Shown piece by piece: positions 1 through 7,595 of a stretch of DNA of 37,460 nt. The position numbers were made by a program, and so were the translations under genes. The stretch spans positions 1-37,460 of the forward strand of contig JAFXLS010000150.1 of the NCBI GenBank assembly GCA_017530965.1. The letters are read 5' to 3'. The notes under the pieces are model-generated. The model was given only the letters and a program-made list of their open reading frames with translations, had not been told where the DNA came from and did no database searches. Source of the DNA: Fibrobacter sp. (GTDB lineage Bacteria > Fibrobacterota > Fibrobacteria > Fibrobacterales > Fibrobacteraceae). Each line of letters begins with the position of its first letter. Position 1 is the stretch's first letter.

Positions 1-438
<438 letters not shown>

Positions 439-441
439 TCA

Positions 442-957
442 ATGTTAAACACAACCCTCTGTTACATCGAACAAGACGGCAAGTACTTGCTGCTCCACCG
501 CGTCAAGAAGAAGAACGACATCAACAAGGACAAGTGGATCGGCATTGGCGGCAAGTTCGAGGAATGGGAATCTCCCGAGGACTGTATCAAGCGCGAGGCT
601 CTCGAAGAAACGGGCCTCACGCTGATCCGCCCGAAGTACAGAGGGATTGTTACCTTCATTAGCGACGGCATGGACCAGACCGAGTTCATGCACCTGTTTA
701 CAGCAACGGAATTCTCCGGCACGCTTAAGGACTGCGACGAAGGCACGCTCGAATGGGTACCCAAGGAAAACGTGGCAAAGCTCCCCCACTGGGACGGCGA
801 CCTGATTTTCCTTGCGTTACTTGAAAGAGGTGCGCCTTTCTTTTCGCTCAAGCTGACCTACAAGGGCAGCACCTTGACCGAGGCTTTGCTGAACGAGGAA
901 CCCGTGACTGTGAAGAGCGTCACAGAGGGAATTTTTCACCCTTTAAAAAACGGGTAA
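442..957 (+). CDS. Nudix hydrolase (MutT-like)
   Basis: The gene encodes a 171-residue single-domain Nudix hydrolase. A complete Nudix box lies at residues 37-59 and fits GX5EX7REUXEEXGU exactly: G37, five residues, E43, seven residues, then REALEETGL. The Glu residues of this box bind the Mg2+ that drives hydrolysis of nucleoside diphosphate-X substrates. The start region (LCYIEQDGKYLLLHR) resembles MutT/8-oxo-dGTP diphosphatase proteins, but substrate cannot be fixed from sequence. The last 40 residues form a short extra strand/helix segment. The start codon lies 3 bp after the leuB stop, which implies translational coupling. A sanitising role for oxidised nucleotides is family knowledge, not shown here. 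Confidence 0.88.
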   Translation: MLNTTLCYIEQDGKYLLLHRVKKKNDINKDKWIGIGGKFEEWESPEDCIKREALEETGLTLIRPKYRGIVTFISDGMDQTEFMHLFTATEFSGTLKDCDEGTLEWVPKENVAKLPHWDGDLIFLALLERGAPFFSLKLTYKGSTLTEALLNEEPVTVKSVTEGIFHPLKNG

Positions 958-1078
958 AAAAGTTACATTTATACTCGAATAAATCACGTAAGTCGTTGTG
1001 AAAAAATATTTTACAAGATTTTAGGTGACTTTTTCGGATTAATAAGTTTAATTTATTGATATCCAAACCAACCCCTAG

Positions 1079-1116
1079 CACCGCCCGAGATTTTATCGAA
1101 GGCGGTGTGTTTTTTA
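1079..1116 (+). terminator. Rho-independent terminator
   Basis: The arms CACCGCC (1079-1085) and GGCGGTG (1101-1107) pair perfectly, and CGA/TCG extends them inside the loop. A run of T follows (1108-1116). It terminates + strand transcription about 120 bp after the Nudix stop. On the other strand no T-run follows, so it points one way. Confidence 0.75.
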
Positions 1117-1133
1117 TTTGGGGCTATTTTGGA

Positions 1134-1631
1134 CTACCATTTAGCCAAGGCGTTGGTGATAATCAGATCCTGCATCTTTTCGATGGCGCGGGCCTGACCG
1201 TGGCGGTCTTCAGTCTCGTTGGCCTGCACGTCGTAAGTGCCTTCAGCGCTCAGCGACTTGGATTCGTAGATTATCTTTTCCTTGACGTTATCGTAGAACT
1301 TCACACTCACGCGAATGGTGACTCGGTAGGTTTCCACATCACTGCTGCTGTTGTAGTTTTCAGGCTTGTTGGTGTAGCTCAAAAGGGCCATTTCGAAGTC
1401 CGCATTGGCTTCGCCAGTCACAAGGCGCACGCCACCTGCATTCTTGCGGAACATTTCCACCACGCCTTCGCGGATATTGTTGGCAAGTACGGGGTCAAGC
1501 GTTTTGTCTTCGACTTCATGAATTTTGACCGTCTTGATGTGGCTCGGGAGCGTAGACGCCGTAAAGCTATAGCAGCCACTCAACAGCCCCGCAAACAGGG
1601 CAATCGCTACAAAACAAAGTAAACGAGACAT
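1134..1631 (-). CDS. LptE-like outer-membrane lipoprotein
   Basis: The predicted protein has 165 residues and starts with a lipoprotein signal peptide: MSR, a hydrophobic core (LLCFVAIALFAGL), then the lipobox LLSGC with the lipidated Cys at about residue 20. The mature part (YSFTASTLPSHIKTVKI...) resembles LptE/LPS-assembly lipoproteins, which sit inside the LptD barrel and help insert lipopolysaccharide in the outer membrane. That assignment comes from the short SFTASTLP-type opening, the size and the alpha/beta pattern, so it is moderate. An upstream in-frame ATG at 1646 would add five residues. I prefer 1631 because it has TAGG just upstream and gives a textbook signal peptide. The gene is transcribed away from the esterase gene terminator and probably has its own promoter. 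Confidence 0.72.
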   Translation of the reverse strand: MSRLLCFVAIALFAGLLSGCYSFTASTLPSHIKTVKIHEVEDKTLDPVLANNIREGVVEMFRKNAGGVRLVTGEANADFEMALLSYTNKPENYNSSSDVETYRVTIRVSVKFYDNVKEKIIYESKSLSAEGTYDVQANETEDRHGQARAIEKMQDLIITNALAKW

Positions 1632-1656
1632 GTACCTAGAAAACATACCGCAAATT

Positions 1657-1684
1657 TAAAAAAAACACTCCCAAAAGGGAGTGT
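1657..1684 (-). terminator. Terminator of the esterase gene
   Basis: The perfect 8-bp arms ACACTCCC (1665-1672) and GGGAGTGT (1677-1684) enclose an AAAA loop. In the minus direction eight T follow. The position is directly after the esterase stop. Confidence 0.85.
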
Positions 1685-1710
1685 CTTTAACGCAACATTT
1701 ACATCAAATC

Positions 1711-2817
1711 TTAGAGCGTAGTCTTGAATGTTCTGGAACCGACCTTCACGATATACACGCCCTTGGCTCCGGTATAGACCTTCTGTACGTTTCCGGTACC
1801 GCGGGTAGTACGGACGATATGGCCGAGGCTATTGAACACCATGATAGACTTGCCTTGGGCATTGGAGACCACGATGCTGTTATCAGAGGACTTGTAGACA
1901 GAAACCAAGGCCAGGCTAGGATCCATGTGCAAGGCTTCGGTACCCTGACTAGAAGAAGACTGTTCCTGATTTGCAATTTCGGAAGAACTCGAAGATTCTG
2001 GTTCAGGTTTTTCGCTAATAAGGCCATTCACGTCCCATTGCTTCAAGAAATTCCAGATGTCCGAAACTTCGTTCTTAGAGGGCATATGACCACGTCCTTC
2101 AAGCTTCATGTGCTTGATATAGACACCTTGATCGCAGGGTCCCCAAGTGTACATCGTAGCCTTTTCACCCTGATGGGGGTAGTTGTCCTGCACTTCCGCC
2201 TTGTCCGGACAATGGAACTGGTCACGATAATTCTTGATGAAATTTTCCACCTGGTTATAATACAAAATATCGTCGGACGTTCCATGCGGATGAATAATAG
2301 GAACAGGACGCTGAGCCCTCGAAGCACCCATCACGTTTGTACCGGAAGTGGGAGCAAAAGCAGCAATCTTGTCGGCAATCTTGCTCATGGCATTATAAGT
2401 AAACATGCCACCCATGGAGAAGCCCGAAAGGTAAACACGCTTTGTATCAATGTCGTATTCCGAGACCATCTGGGCAATAATTTCAGTCACCCACTTGGTA
2501 TCCTTATCACCACTGATATCCCAAGTACTCATACCCGTGCCGCCCCTGGGGTAGACAACGACAAAGCCTGCCGTATCGGCAACCTCTTCCCAGTGGGTAT
2601 TTTCCTGCTGGTAACTCGGATCCTGGTCCATGCCATGGCACGAAATGAGCAACGGGCTCTTGGCCTTAAGATTTGACGGGGCATAAACATGGATGTCTCT
2701 GCCCGAGACAGATTCCTTTTTATAGTCGTTAATGGTTTTTCCACCGCCACCACCCCAGTTGCCCCACTGGGCGAATGAGAACGTCGCAGCGACCAAAATT
2801 GGTAACATGTATTTCAT
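1711..2817 (-). CDS. Secreted esterase (PHB-depolymerase/CE1-like) with T9SS-like C-terminal domain
   Basis: This 368-residue protein starts with a signal peptide (MKYMLPILVAATFSFAQ) and a Gly-rich stretch. An alpha/beta-hydrolase domain of the LpqC/PHB-depolymerase type, which includes CE1 acetylxylan and feruloyl esterases, occupies about residues 30-265. The nucleophile elbow is GFSMGG with Ser134. Likely acid and base are Asp182 or Asp183 (GTSDD) and His244 (GRGHM). The HGMDQDP oxyanion region is at 61-67. A Ser-rich linker follows (275-290), then about 75 residues ending in a beta-rich module (FNSLGHIVRT... GVYIVKVG) typical of type IX secretion sorting domains. A secreted plant cell-wall esterase is the natural reading; the substrate is not determinable. 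An AGGGAG ribosome-binding site lies 7 bp before the ATG. The gene diverges from serS. Confidence 0.85.
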   Translation of the reverse strand: MKYMLPILVAATFSFAQWGNWGGGGGKTINDYKKESVSGRDIHVYAPSNLKAKSPLLISCHGMDQDPSYQQENTHWEEVADTAGFVVVYPRGGTGMSTWDISGDKDTKWVTEIIAQMVSEYDIDTKRVYLSGFSMGGMFTYNAMSKIADKIAAFAPTSGTNVMGASRAQRPVPIIHPHGTSDDILYYNQVENFIKNYRDQFHCPDKAEVQDNYPHQGEKATMYTWGPCDQGVYIKHMKLEGRGHMPSKNEVSDIWNFLKQWDVNGLISEKPEPESSSSSEIANQEQSSSSQGTEALHMDPSLALVSVYKSSDNSIVVSNAQGKSIMVFNSLGHIVRTTRGTGNVQKVYTGAKGVYIVKVGSRTFKTTL

Positions 2818-2892
2818 TTTTCACTCCCTAGAAATTATAAACCCATACATAATATATATTGAAAAAACAGATGCATTCCAGTCCTCAATTCA

Positions 2893-2905
2893 ATAACGTT
2901 GTTAT
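2893..2905. repeat. Short inverted repeat between divergent genes
   Basis: ATAAC (2893-2897) and GTTAT (2901-2905) form a perfect 5-bp dyad with a 3-bp spacer in the shared region between the esterase gene and serS. It could be an operator, but it is short and AT-rich enough to arise by chance. Confidence 0.25.
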
Positions 2906-2964
2906 CCCAAACAACAGATAAATTTCTATATTCTCCCCGTAAATTTTTCCAACCGAGGCATAAA

Positions 2965-4251
2965 ATGCTTGACATCAAGAAAATCCGCGAAAATCCGGAA
3001 TATTATATTGCTGAAACCGAAAAGAAATATACGACCGTAAGCCTTCGTGACGTGCTGGCTGTCGATAACGAACGCCGCCCGCTCCTCACCGAAGTCGAAC
3101 GCCTCAAGAGCGAACGTAACGCCCAGTCCAAGAAGATTGGCGAACTCAAGAAGAAGGGCGAAAACGCCGACGAAGCCCAGGCCGCCACGCGCGAACTCGG
3201 CAACAAGATCGACGAACTCGACAAGAAGCTCAAGGAACTTGACTACAAGCAGACCGAAATGCTCATGCATGTTCCGAACATCGCTCCCCGTTCTCCGGAA
3301 GGCAAGGACAGTTCGGACAACGTTGTTGAAAAAGACGGCCCGATTCCCGCCGACTACTACACCAAGAACGACGACTTCGCCCGCGTGGACCACAAGACCC
3401 TCGGTGAACGTCTCGGCATTTTTGACTTTGAACGCGGTGCCAAGATTTCCGGTTCCGGCTTCCCGGTTTACCGCGGTCTCGGCTCTCGCTTGGAACGCGC
3501 CCTCATCCAGTTCTTCCTCGATGAACACATGAAGAACGGCTTCGAAGAATTCACGCCGCCGTACCTGGTGACCCGCAACACCATGCGCGGAACGGGCCAG
3601 CTCCCGAAGTTCGAAGAAGACATGTACCGCTGCGACAAGGATGACGACCTGTTCCTCATCCCGACTGCAGAAGTTCCTCTGACCAACCTCTACTCCGGTG
3701 AAGTAATTCCGGAATCTGAACTTCCGAAGCGCATTTGCGCCTACTCCGCCTGCTTCCGTCGTGAAGCCGGCTCCTACGGTAAGGACACTCGCGGCCTTCT
3801 CCGCCTGCACCAGTTCAACAAGGTGGAAATGGTTTACTTCGCCCACCCGGAAAAGAGCTACGAAGACCACGAAGAACTCACCCGCTTCGGCGAAATGCTT
3901 CTGGAAAAGCTCGGCCTCCCCTACCACCGCCTCGCCCTCTGTAAGGGTGACCTCGGTTTCGGTGCCGCCAAGTGCTACGACCTGGAAGTCTACGCCCCGG
4001 TCGAAAAGAAGTGGCTCGAAGTCAGCTCCTGCTCCAACTTCGAAGACTACCAGGCTCGCCGCGCCAACATCAAGACCAAGATCGGCGGTAAGAACGTCTA
4101 CGTTCACACCTTGAACGGTTCTGGCCTCGCCACCCCGCGCGTAATGGTCGGTATCTGCGACAACTACCAGCAGAAAGACGGTTCTCTCGTCATTCCTGAA
4201 GTGCTCCGCCCGTACATGAACGGCATGGAAGTTATCGAACCGAAAAAGTAG
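2965..4251 (+). CDS. serS: Seryl-tRNA synthetase
   Basis: This is a 428-residue class II synthetase, the normal SerRS length. It charges tRNA-Ser (and tRNA-Sec) with serine in the cytoplasm. The N-terminal tRNA-binding arm is a long charged coiled coil (about residues 30-105). Class II motif 2 is visible as FRREAGSYGKDTRGL from about F264, and motif 3 as GSGLATPRVMVG from about G385. The open frame extends 22 codons upstream. I chose the ATG at 2965 because MLDIKKIRENPE is the conserved SerRS beginning and GAGG lies just upstream. A TATATT hexamer (2927-2932) could be the -10 element, but no good -35 accompanies it. A terminator follows at 4307. Confidence 0.97.
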   Translation: MLDIKKIRENPEYYIAETEKKYTTVSLRDVLAVDNERRPLLTEVERLKSERNAQSKKIGELKKKGENADEAQAATRELGNKIDELDKKLKELDYKQTEMLMHVPNIAPRSPEGKDSSDNVVEKDGPIPADYYTKNDDFARVDHKTLGERLGIFDFERGAKISGSGFPVYRGLGSRLERALIQFFLDEHMKNGFEEFTPPYLVTRNTMRGTGQLPKFEEDMYRCDKDDDLFLIPTAEVPLTNLYSGEVIPESELPKRICAYSACFRREAGSYGKDTRGLLRLHQFNKVEMVYFAHPEKSYEDHEELTRFGEMLLEKLGLPYHRLALCKGDLGFGAAKCYDLEVYAPVEKKWLEVSSCSNFEDYQARRANIKTKIGGKNVYVHTLNGSGLATPRVMVGICDNYQQKDGSLVIPEVLRPYMNGMEVIEPKK

Positions 4252-4268
4252 TTTTACAAAGTAAACTT

Positions 4269-4291
4269 TTTTCAATACTGTGTATTGAAAA
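4269..4291. repeat. 10-bp inverted repeat downstream of serS
   Basis: TTTTCAATAC (4269-4278) and GTATTGAAAA (4282-4291) are perfect complements around a TGT spacer. It sits between the serS stop and the serS terminator. It is AT-rich and lacks a GC core, so it looks more like an operator or an RNA-processing hairpin than a terminator. Confidence 0.5.
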
Positions 4292-4306
4292 TTATAAACA
4301 ACATAC

Positions 4307-4338
4307 AAGGTTATGGCTTGAAGCGCCGTAACCTTTTT
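4307..4338 (+). terminator. serS terminator
   Basis: AAGGTTATGG (4307-4316) pairs with CCGTAACCTT (4326-4335) through one G-T wobble, with a 9-nt loop and a T-rich tail. It overlaps the likely promoter of the downstream barrel gene. Confidence 0.8.
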
Positions 4339-4346
4339 ATTATATT
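4318..4346 (+). promoter_or_regulatory. Putative promoter of the outer-membrane barrel operon
   Basis: TTGAAG (4318-4323) and TATATT (4341-4346) are separated by exactly 17 bp. The -35 element falls in the loop of the serS terminator hairpin. Transcription would begin near 4353, about 30 nt before the ATG. The -10 is the same hexamer as in the lexA promoter. Confidence 0.5.
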
Positions 4347-4383
4347 GCCCTAAAACCCCCAACCATCTCGTAAGGAGATTTTA

Positions 4384-5718
4384 ATGAATATTAAGCTTAT
4401 TTCTGTAATCTCTGCGCTAGCAGTATCTGCTGCGGTTGCTCAGGATTACGATGACGAATACGAAGAAGATTCCGCTCCCGCTGCAGCCGAAGCCGCCCAG
4501 GAAGAAGAAGCGCCTGCCGCTCCGGCACCCGCCGCTGAACCGGCTCCTGCAGCCCCGGTCTTTTCTGCTGAACCCGAAGAAGCCGCCGCACCTGCTCCTG
4601 CAGAACAGGCAACGGGCCTCAACGTTCTTCATGGTCGCGCCTATAACATTGTCGGCAACGAAGCCGCAGCCTCTACCGTCCGTGGTAACATGGCCGTGCC
4701 TTACAAGATGGCCGGCAGCAAGCTTTTCTATGTGGAACCCACCGACAAGTACGGCGCACTCGCTCTCGGCTCGGGCAGCATGACCTACTTGCTCGCCTTT
4801 GACCGCAACGGAGCAAACCTCGGTATGTTTACAGCAGGTATTGCAACCAAGGCCTTCGGTGTGACTGTCGACGTAGCCCTCGACAAGAAGTGGGGCTCCG
4901 GCGAAGTTAAGAGCGACAACAACAAGTTCGAAGGCGACGTGTCAGTAACGAAGCCCAACGACTACATCGGTGCAACCTTCGCTGCTCCTCTCGGCGCAGT
5001 CGACCTCACCATCAACGCCTACTGGAACACCTATGCTCTCGAAACCGACACCGAAAGCGGCGACATTGAACACGACGAAGACTACTGGGATCTGGGCGGA
5101 AGCCTCGCCCTCACCAACGGTCCGTCTGGCAGCGCGCTTGCATGGTCTGTCGGTGCCGCAGTTGTCCGTCACAAGGACTTCAGCAAGGATGTTGACTTTG
5201 GTGCCAACGGTGCCAAGGAAACAAGAGAAGCAACCGGCCCCACAGCAAACACCCTCATCCAGCCGTACTTCAACATCGGTTTCCCGGTTCTTTCCAATGC
5301 TGAATCCCGCGTTCTTCTCGGATTGAACACTCGCCTCCCGCTCGTCTTCTTCGACGAACTGGACAACAAGGGAGCCAAAACAAAGGACAGCTACAGCATC
5401 TTCGGCCTGTACACCAGCCCGAACATCCTTGCTGAAATGAACGTCTCTGAAAACTGGATCATCTTCGGTGGTGCAAGCTTTGACTGGGAAGTGTTCTCCT
5501 ACGCAAGCGACGAATACACAACCAACTACGACACGCCTAACGCCAAGGTAATTACCGACATTTCTATCATGGGAATGAAGACCAACGCCACAATCGCAAC
5601 AGCCGGCGCCCGTTTCCAGTACAAGAACCTCTCTGTTGAAGCATCTGTCGCCCAAGACCTGACCACCGCAGCATGGGAAGGCCTCATCGGAAACTTCAGC
5701 GGAACCCTTTCTTTCTAA
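4384..5718 (+). CDS. Outer-membrane beta-barrel protein with acidic Pro/Ala-rich linker
   Basis: The protein has 444 residues, a signal peptide (MNIKLISVISALAVSAAVA, cleaved before Q20), a very acidic stretch (DYDDEYEEDS) and a low-complexity Ala/Pro/Glu linker to about residue 76. The remaining 370 residues show alternating hydrophobic strands and turns and end in Phe (GTLSF), the terminal residue typical of barrels inserted by the BAM machinery. I do not recognise a named family. A porin-like or structural outer-membrane role is inference. The linker may span periplasm or peptidoglycan, or be displayed outside. A strong GTAAGGAG ribosome-binding site precedes the ATG. The small lipoprotein gene follows after 15 bp, presumably in the same mRNA. 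Confidence 0.72.
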   Translation: MNIKLISVISALAVSAAVAQDYDDEYEEDSAPAAAEAAQEEEAPAAPAPAAEPAPAAPVFSAEPEEAAAPAPAEQATGLNVLHGRAYNIVGNEAAASTVRGNMAVPYKMAGSKLFYVEPTDKYGALALGSGSMTYLLAFDRNGANLGMFTAGIATKAFGVTVDVALDKKWGSGEVKSDNNKFEGDVSVTKPNDYIGATFAAPLGAVDLTINAYWNTYALETDTESGDIEHDEDYWDLGGSLALTNGPSGSALAWSVGAAVVRHKDFSKDVDFGANGAKETREATGPTANTLIQPYFNIGFPVLSNAESRVLLGLNTRLPLVFFDELDNKGAKTKDSYSIFGLYTSPNILAEMNVSENWIIFGGASFDWEVFSYASDEYTTNYDTPNAKVITDISIMGMKTNATIATAGARFQYKNLSVEASVAQDLTTAAWEGLIGNFSGTLSF

Positions 5719-5733
5719 TCGGAGGATAAAAGA

Positions 5734-6084
5734 ATGAATAAGATTATCAAAATTGCATTGATCGCAAGCTTAATCGCTCTCTTCGGTTGCTCCGCAGAAG
5801 GAAATCCGAGCGGTCCCCGTATCGCCGACAAGTCTGTCAAGAACCCTGCCGGAAACAATCCTAGCGAAGGCATGGATAAACTGCTTAACGAACTTACCGG
5901 TGGCAAATCATCATCCCACTCCTCCAAGTCGGGATCTATCGATAGTGTCTGTGACACATACGTTGAAGCTTGTTCGGGCGTCTATGCTTGCTACGATGAC
6001 GAATCGTTCTATTCCTGCAAGTCTAGCAGCTGCTCCGAAATCAGCGAGAGTAGTGCAATGTCCGCTTGCGGATTCGAGTACTAA
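5734..6084 (+). CDS. Small Cys-rich lipoprotein, function unknown
   Basis: The 116-residue product has a short positively charged N-terminus, a hydrophobic core and a lipobox ending LFGC with Cys19 as the lipidated residue. A low-complexity Ser/Lys region (about 57-68) leads into a C-terminal 44-residue domain containing six cysteines (73, 80, 86, 95, 100, 112). An even number in an exported domain suggests three disulfides. No family is recognised. A GGAGG ribosome-binding site lies upstream, and the gene is only 15 bp behind the beta-barrel gene. It may be a partner of that barrel; this is inference from operon position. A strong terminator follows. Confidence 0.7.
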   Translation: MNKIIKIALIASLIALFGCSAEGNPSGPRIADKSVKNPAGNNPSEGMDKLLNELTGGKSSSHSSKSGSIDSVCDTYVEACSGVYACYDDESFYSCKSSSCSEISESSAMSACGFEY

Positions 6085-6109
6085 AAATCGCAACATCTAA
6101 ATAAACAAG

Positions 6110-6145
6110 AGCGGACCGTTGGTTAATCCAACAGGTCCGCTTTTT
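6110..6145 (+). terminator. Terminator after the lipoprotein gene
   Basis: AGCGGACC (6110-6117) pairs with GGTCCGCT (6134-6141). GTTGG/CCAAC extends the stem above a single bulged A. TTTTT follows. It is one of the strongest terminators in the window. Confidence 0.9.
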
Positions 6146-6195
6146 ATTGGGGCACATCGCATTCCATATTGTTTCATTATTGCTATTTTTATGCT

Positions 6196-7443
6196 ATGGT
6201 CTTAAATATCATTTGGCTCGTTTTTTTCTTTGGCGCTTTTGTCGCTTGCATGGTTCAGTGGCTTGCGTTCGGTGATTCGGGAATTTTCAACAAGGCAATC
6301 CTTGGCGCCTTCGACATGTCGAAAACGGCTTTCGAAATCGCCCTCGGCCTTACCGGCATCCTTTCACTTTGGCTCGGCATCATGAAAATCGGCGAAAAAG
6401 CCGGAGCCGTGCAGATTCTCGCCAAGATTGTTTCGCCGCTATTCAGCCGCCTGTTCCCTGAGATTCCCAAGAACCACCCGGTCATTGGCACCATGCTCAT
6501 GAACATCAGCGCTAACATGCTCGGGCTCGACAACGCCGCCACCCCCATGGGCCTGCAAGCCATGAAACAGTTGCAAGAAATCAACCCGAACGAAGACAAG
6601 TCTGTCGCAAGCAATTCGCAGATTATGTTCCTGGTGCTGAATGCGAGCGGCCTCACGCTCATTCCGGTGAGCATCATGACTTACCGTGCGCAGATGGGCG
6701 CTTCCAACCCGAGCGACGTTTTCCTTCCACTCTTGCTTTCTACATTCTTCAGCACAATCGCCGGCATTGTCGCCCTCAGCTTTTTCCAGAAGGTCAAACT
6801 TAAAGATCCGGTAACGGTCGCCTGGCTCGGCGGACTTTCGGCCTGCGTTATTTCTATCATGGTCTACTTCAGCCATTTGAGCGCAGAAGCTATCGGTACA
6901 ACAAGCCTCTTGATTAGCGGAATCGCACTATTCGGCATTATCGTGGCATTCCTGGGCCTTGCCGTGTACAAGAAGATCCAGGCCTACGAAGCCTTTGTAG
7001 AGGGCGCTAAAGATGGCTTCCACACCGCCGTCATGATTATCCCGAACTTGGTAGCAATCCTTGTAGGCGTGGCCGTATTCCGTGCCAGCGGAGCCATGGA
7101 CCTATTACTGAACGGAGTCTCCTGGGTGCTGGGTCTTTGCGGAGTCGGTAACGATATCGTGCCAGCCCTCCCCACCGCCATCATGAAACCCTTGAGCGGA
7201 AGCGGAGCCCGCGGCATGATGATCGATGCCATGAAGACACTTGGCCCGGACAGCTTCGCAGGCCGCCTAAGCTGCATGTTCCAGGGTGCTGCCGATACAA
7301 CGTTCTACATCATCGCTGTTTACTTCGGTTCCGTAGGCGTCAAAAAGACCCGCCACGCCGTCACATGCGCCTTGATTGCCGATGCCGCCGGCGTGATTGC
7401 CGCAATCGCAATCGCCTACCTGTTCTTCCCGCCGGTACATTAA
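6196..7443 (+). CDS. SpmA-SpmB fusion (nucleoside-recognition/Gate domain membrane protein)
   Basis: This is a 415-residue polytopic membrane protein carrying two Gate (nucleoside recognition) domains in tandem. The first half matches spore maturation protein A (FNKAILGAFDMSKTAFEIALGL, and MNISANMLGLDNAATPMGLQAM). The second half matches SpmB (EGAKDGFHTAVMIIPNLVAILVG, and ALPTAIMKPLSGSGARGMM). In Bacillus the two are separate genes needed for spore core dehydration. Fused forms occur in diderm bacteria that do not sporulate, where the transported substrate is unknown. I chose the ATG at 6196 (MVLNIIWLVFF); the frame is open nine codons further. No ribosome-binding site is visible. The gene stands alone between two terminators. 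Confidence 0.85.
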   Translation: MVLNIIWLVFFFGAFVACMVQWLAFGDSGIFNKAILGAFDMSKTAFEIALGLTGILSLWLGIMKIGEKAGAVQILAKIVSPLFSRLFPEIPKNHPVIGTMLMNISANMLGLDNAATPMGLQAMKQLQEINPNEDKSVASNSQIMFLVLNASGLTLIPVSIMTYRAQMGASNPSDVFLPLLLSTFFSTIAGIVALSFFQKVKLKDPVTVAWLGGLSACVISIMVYFSHLSAEAIGTTSLLISGIALFGIIVAFLGLAVYKKIQAYEAFVEGAKDGFHTAVMIIPNLVAILVGVAVFRASGAMDLLLNGVSWVLGLCGVGNDIVPALPTAIMKPLSGSGARGMMIDAMKTLGPDSFAGRLSCMFQGAADTTFYIIAVYFGSVGVKKTRHAVTCALIADAAGVIAAIAIAYLFFPPVH

Positions 7444-7467
7444 TCCGGCTCTACATAGCCCCTTGCA

Positions 7468-7490
7468 AGCTCGCCTAAGGCGGGCTTTTT
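7468..7490 (+). terminator. Terminator after the SpmAB gene
   Basis: AGCTCGCC (7468-7475) pairs with GGCGGGCT (7479-7486) through one T-G wobble. The loop is TAA and TTTTT follows. It insulates lexA from upstream transcription. Confidence 0.85.
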
Positions 7491-7532
7491 CATTTTGTAT
7501 GTAAAATAATGAAATTTTGTGCAGTGAACCTA

Positions 7533-7561
7533 TTGACAATTGCCCAATTGTGCATTATATT
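7533..7561 (+). promoter_or_regulatory. lexA promoter with internal LexA operator
   Basis: TTGACA (7533-7538) and TATATT (7556-7561) are spaced by exactly 17 bp. The operator TGCCCAATTGTGCA (7541-7554) fills the spacer. It matches the TGC-N-C-N4-GTGCA LexA box that I recall being described for Fibrobacter succinogenes. LexA bound here would block RNA polymerase, giving negative autoregulation and SOS induction. The predicted start of transcription is near 7568, leaving a short leader before the ATG at 7596. Confidence 0.9.
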
Positions 7562-7595
7562 TGTATATGTAATTTACAAAAGCGAGGTCCAACTT

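Noticed and set aside
2926..4362. A 478-codon frame on the minus strand opposite serS
   Set aside because: serS is certain from its motifs and the antisense frame has no recognisable domain. It covers the serS terminator and is rich in Val, Phe and Glu, as expected of reversed codons.
7509..7595. Upstream extension of the lexA frame by 29 codons
   Set aside because: It would place the start codon before the -35 element and code across the promoter and LexA operator. The ATG at 7596 with GCGAGG upstream matches the family start.
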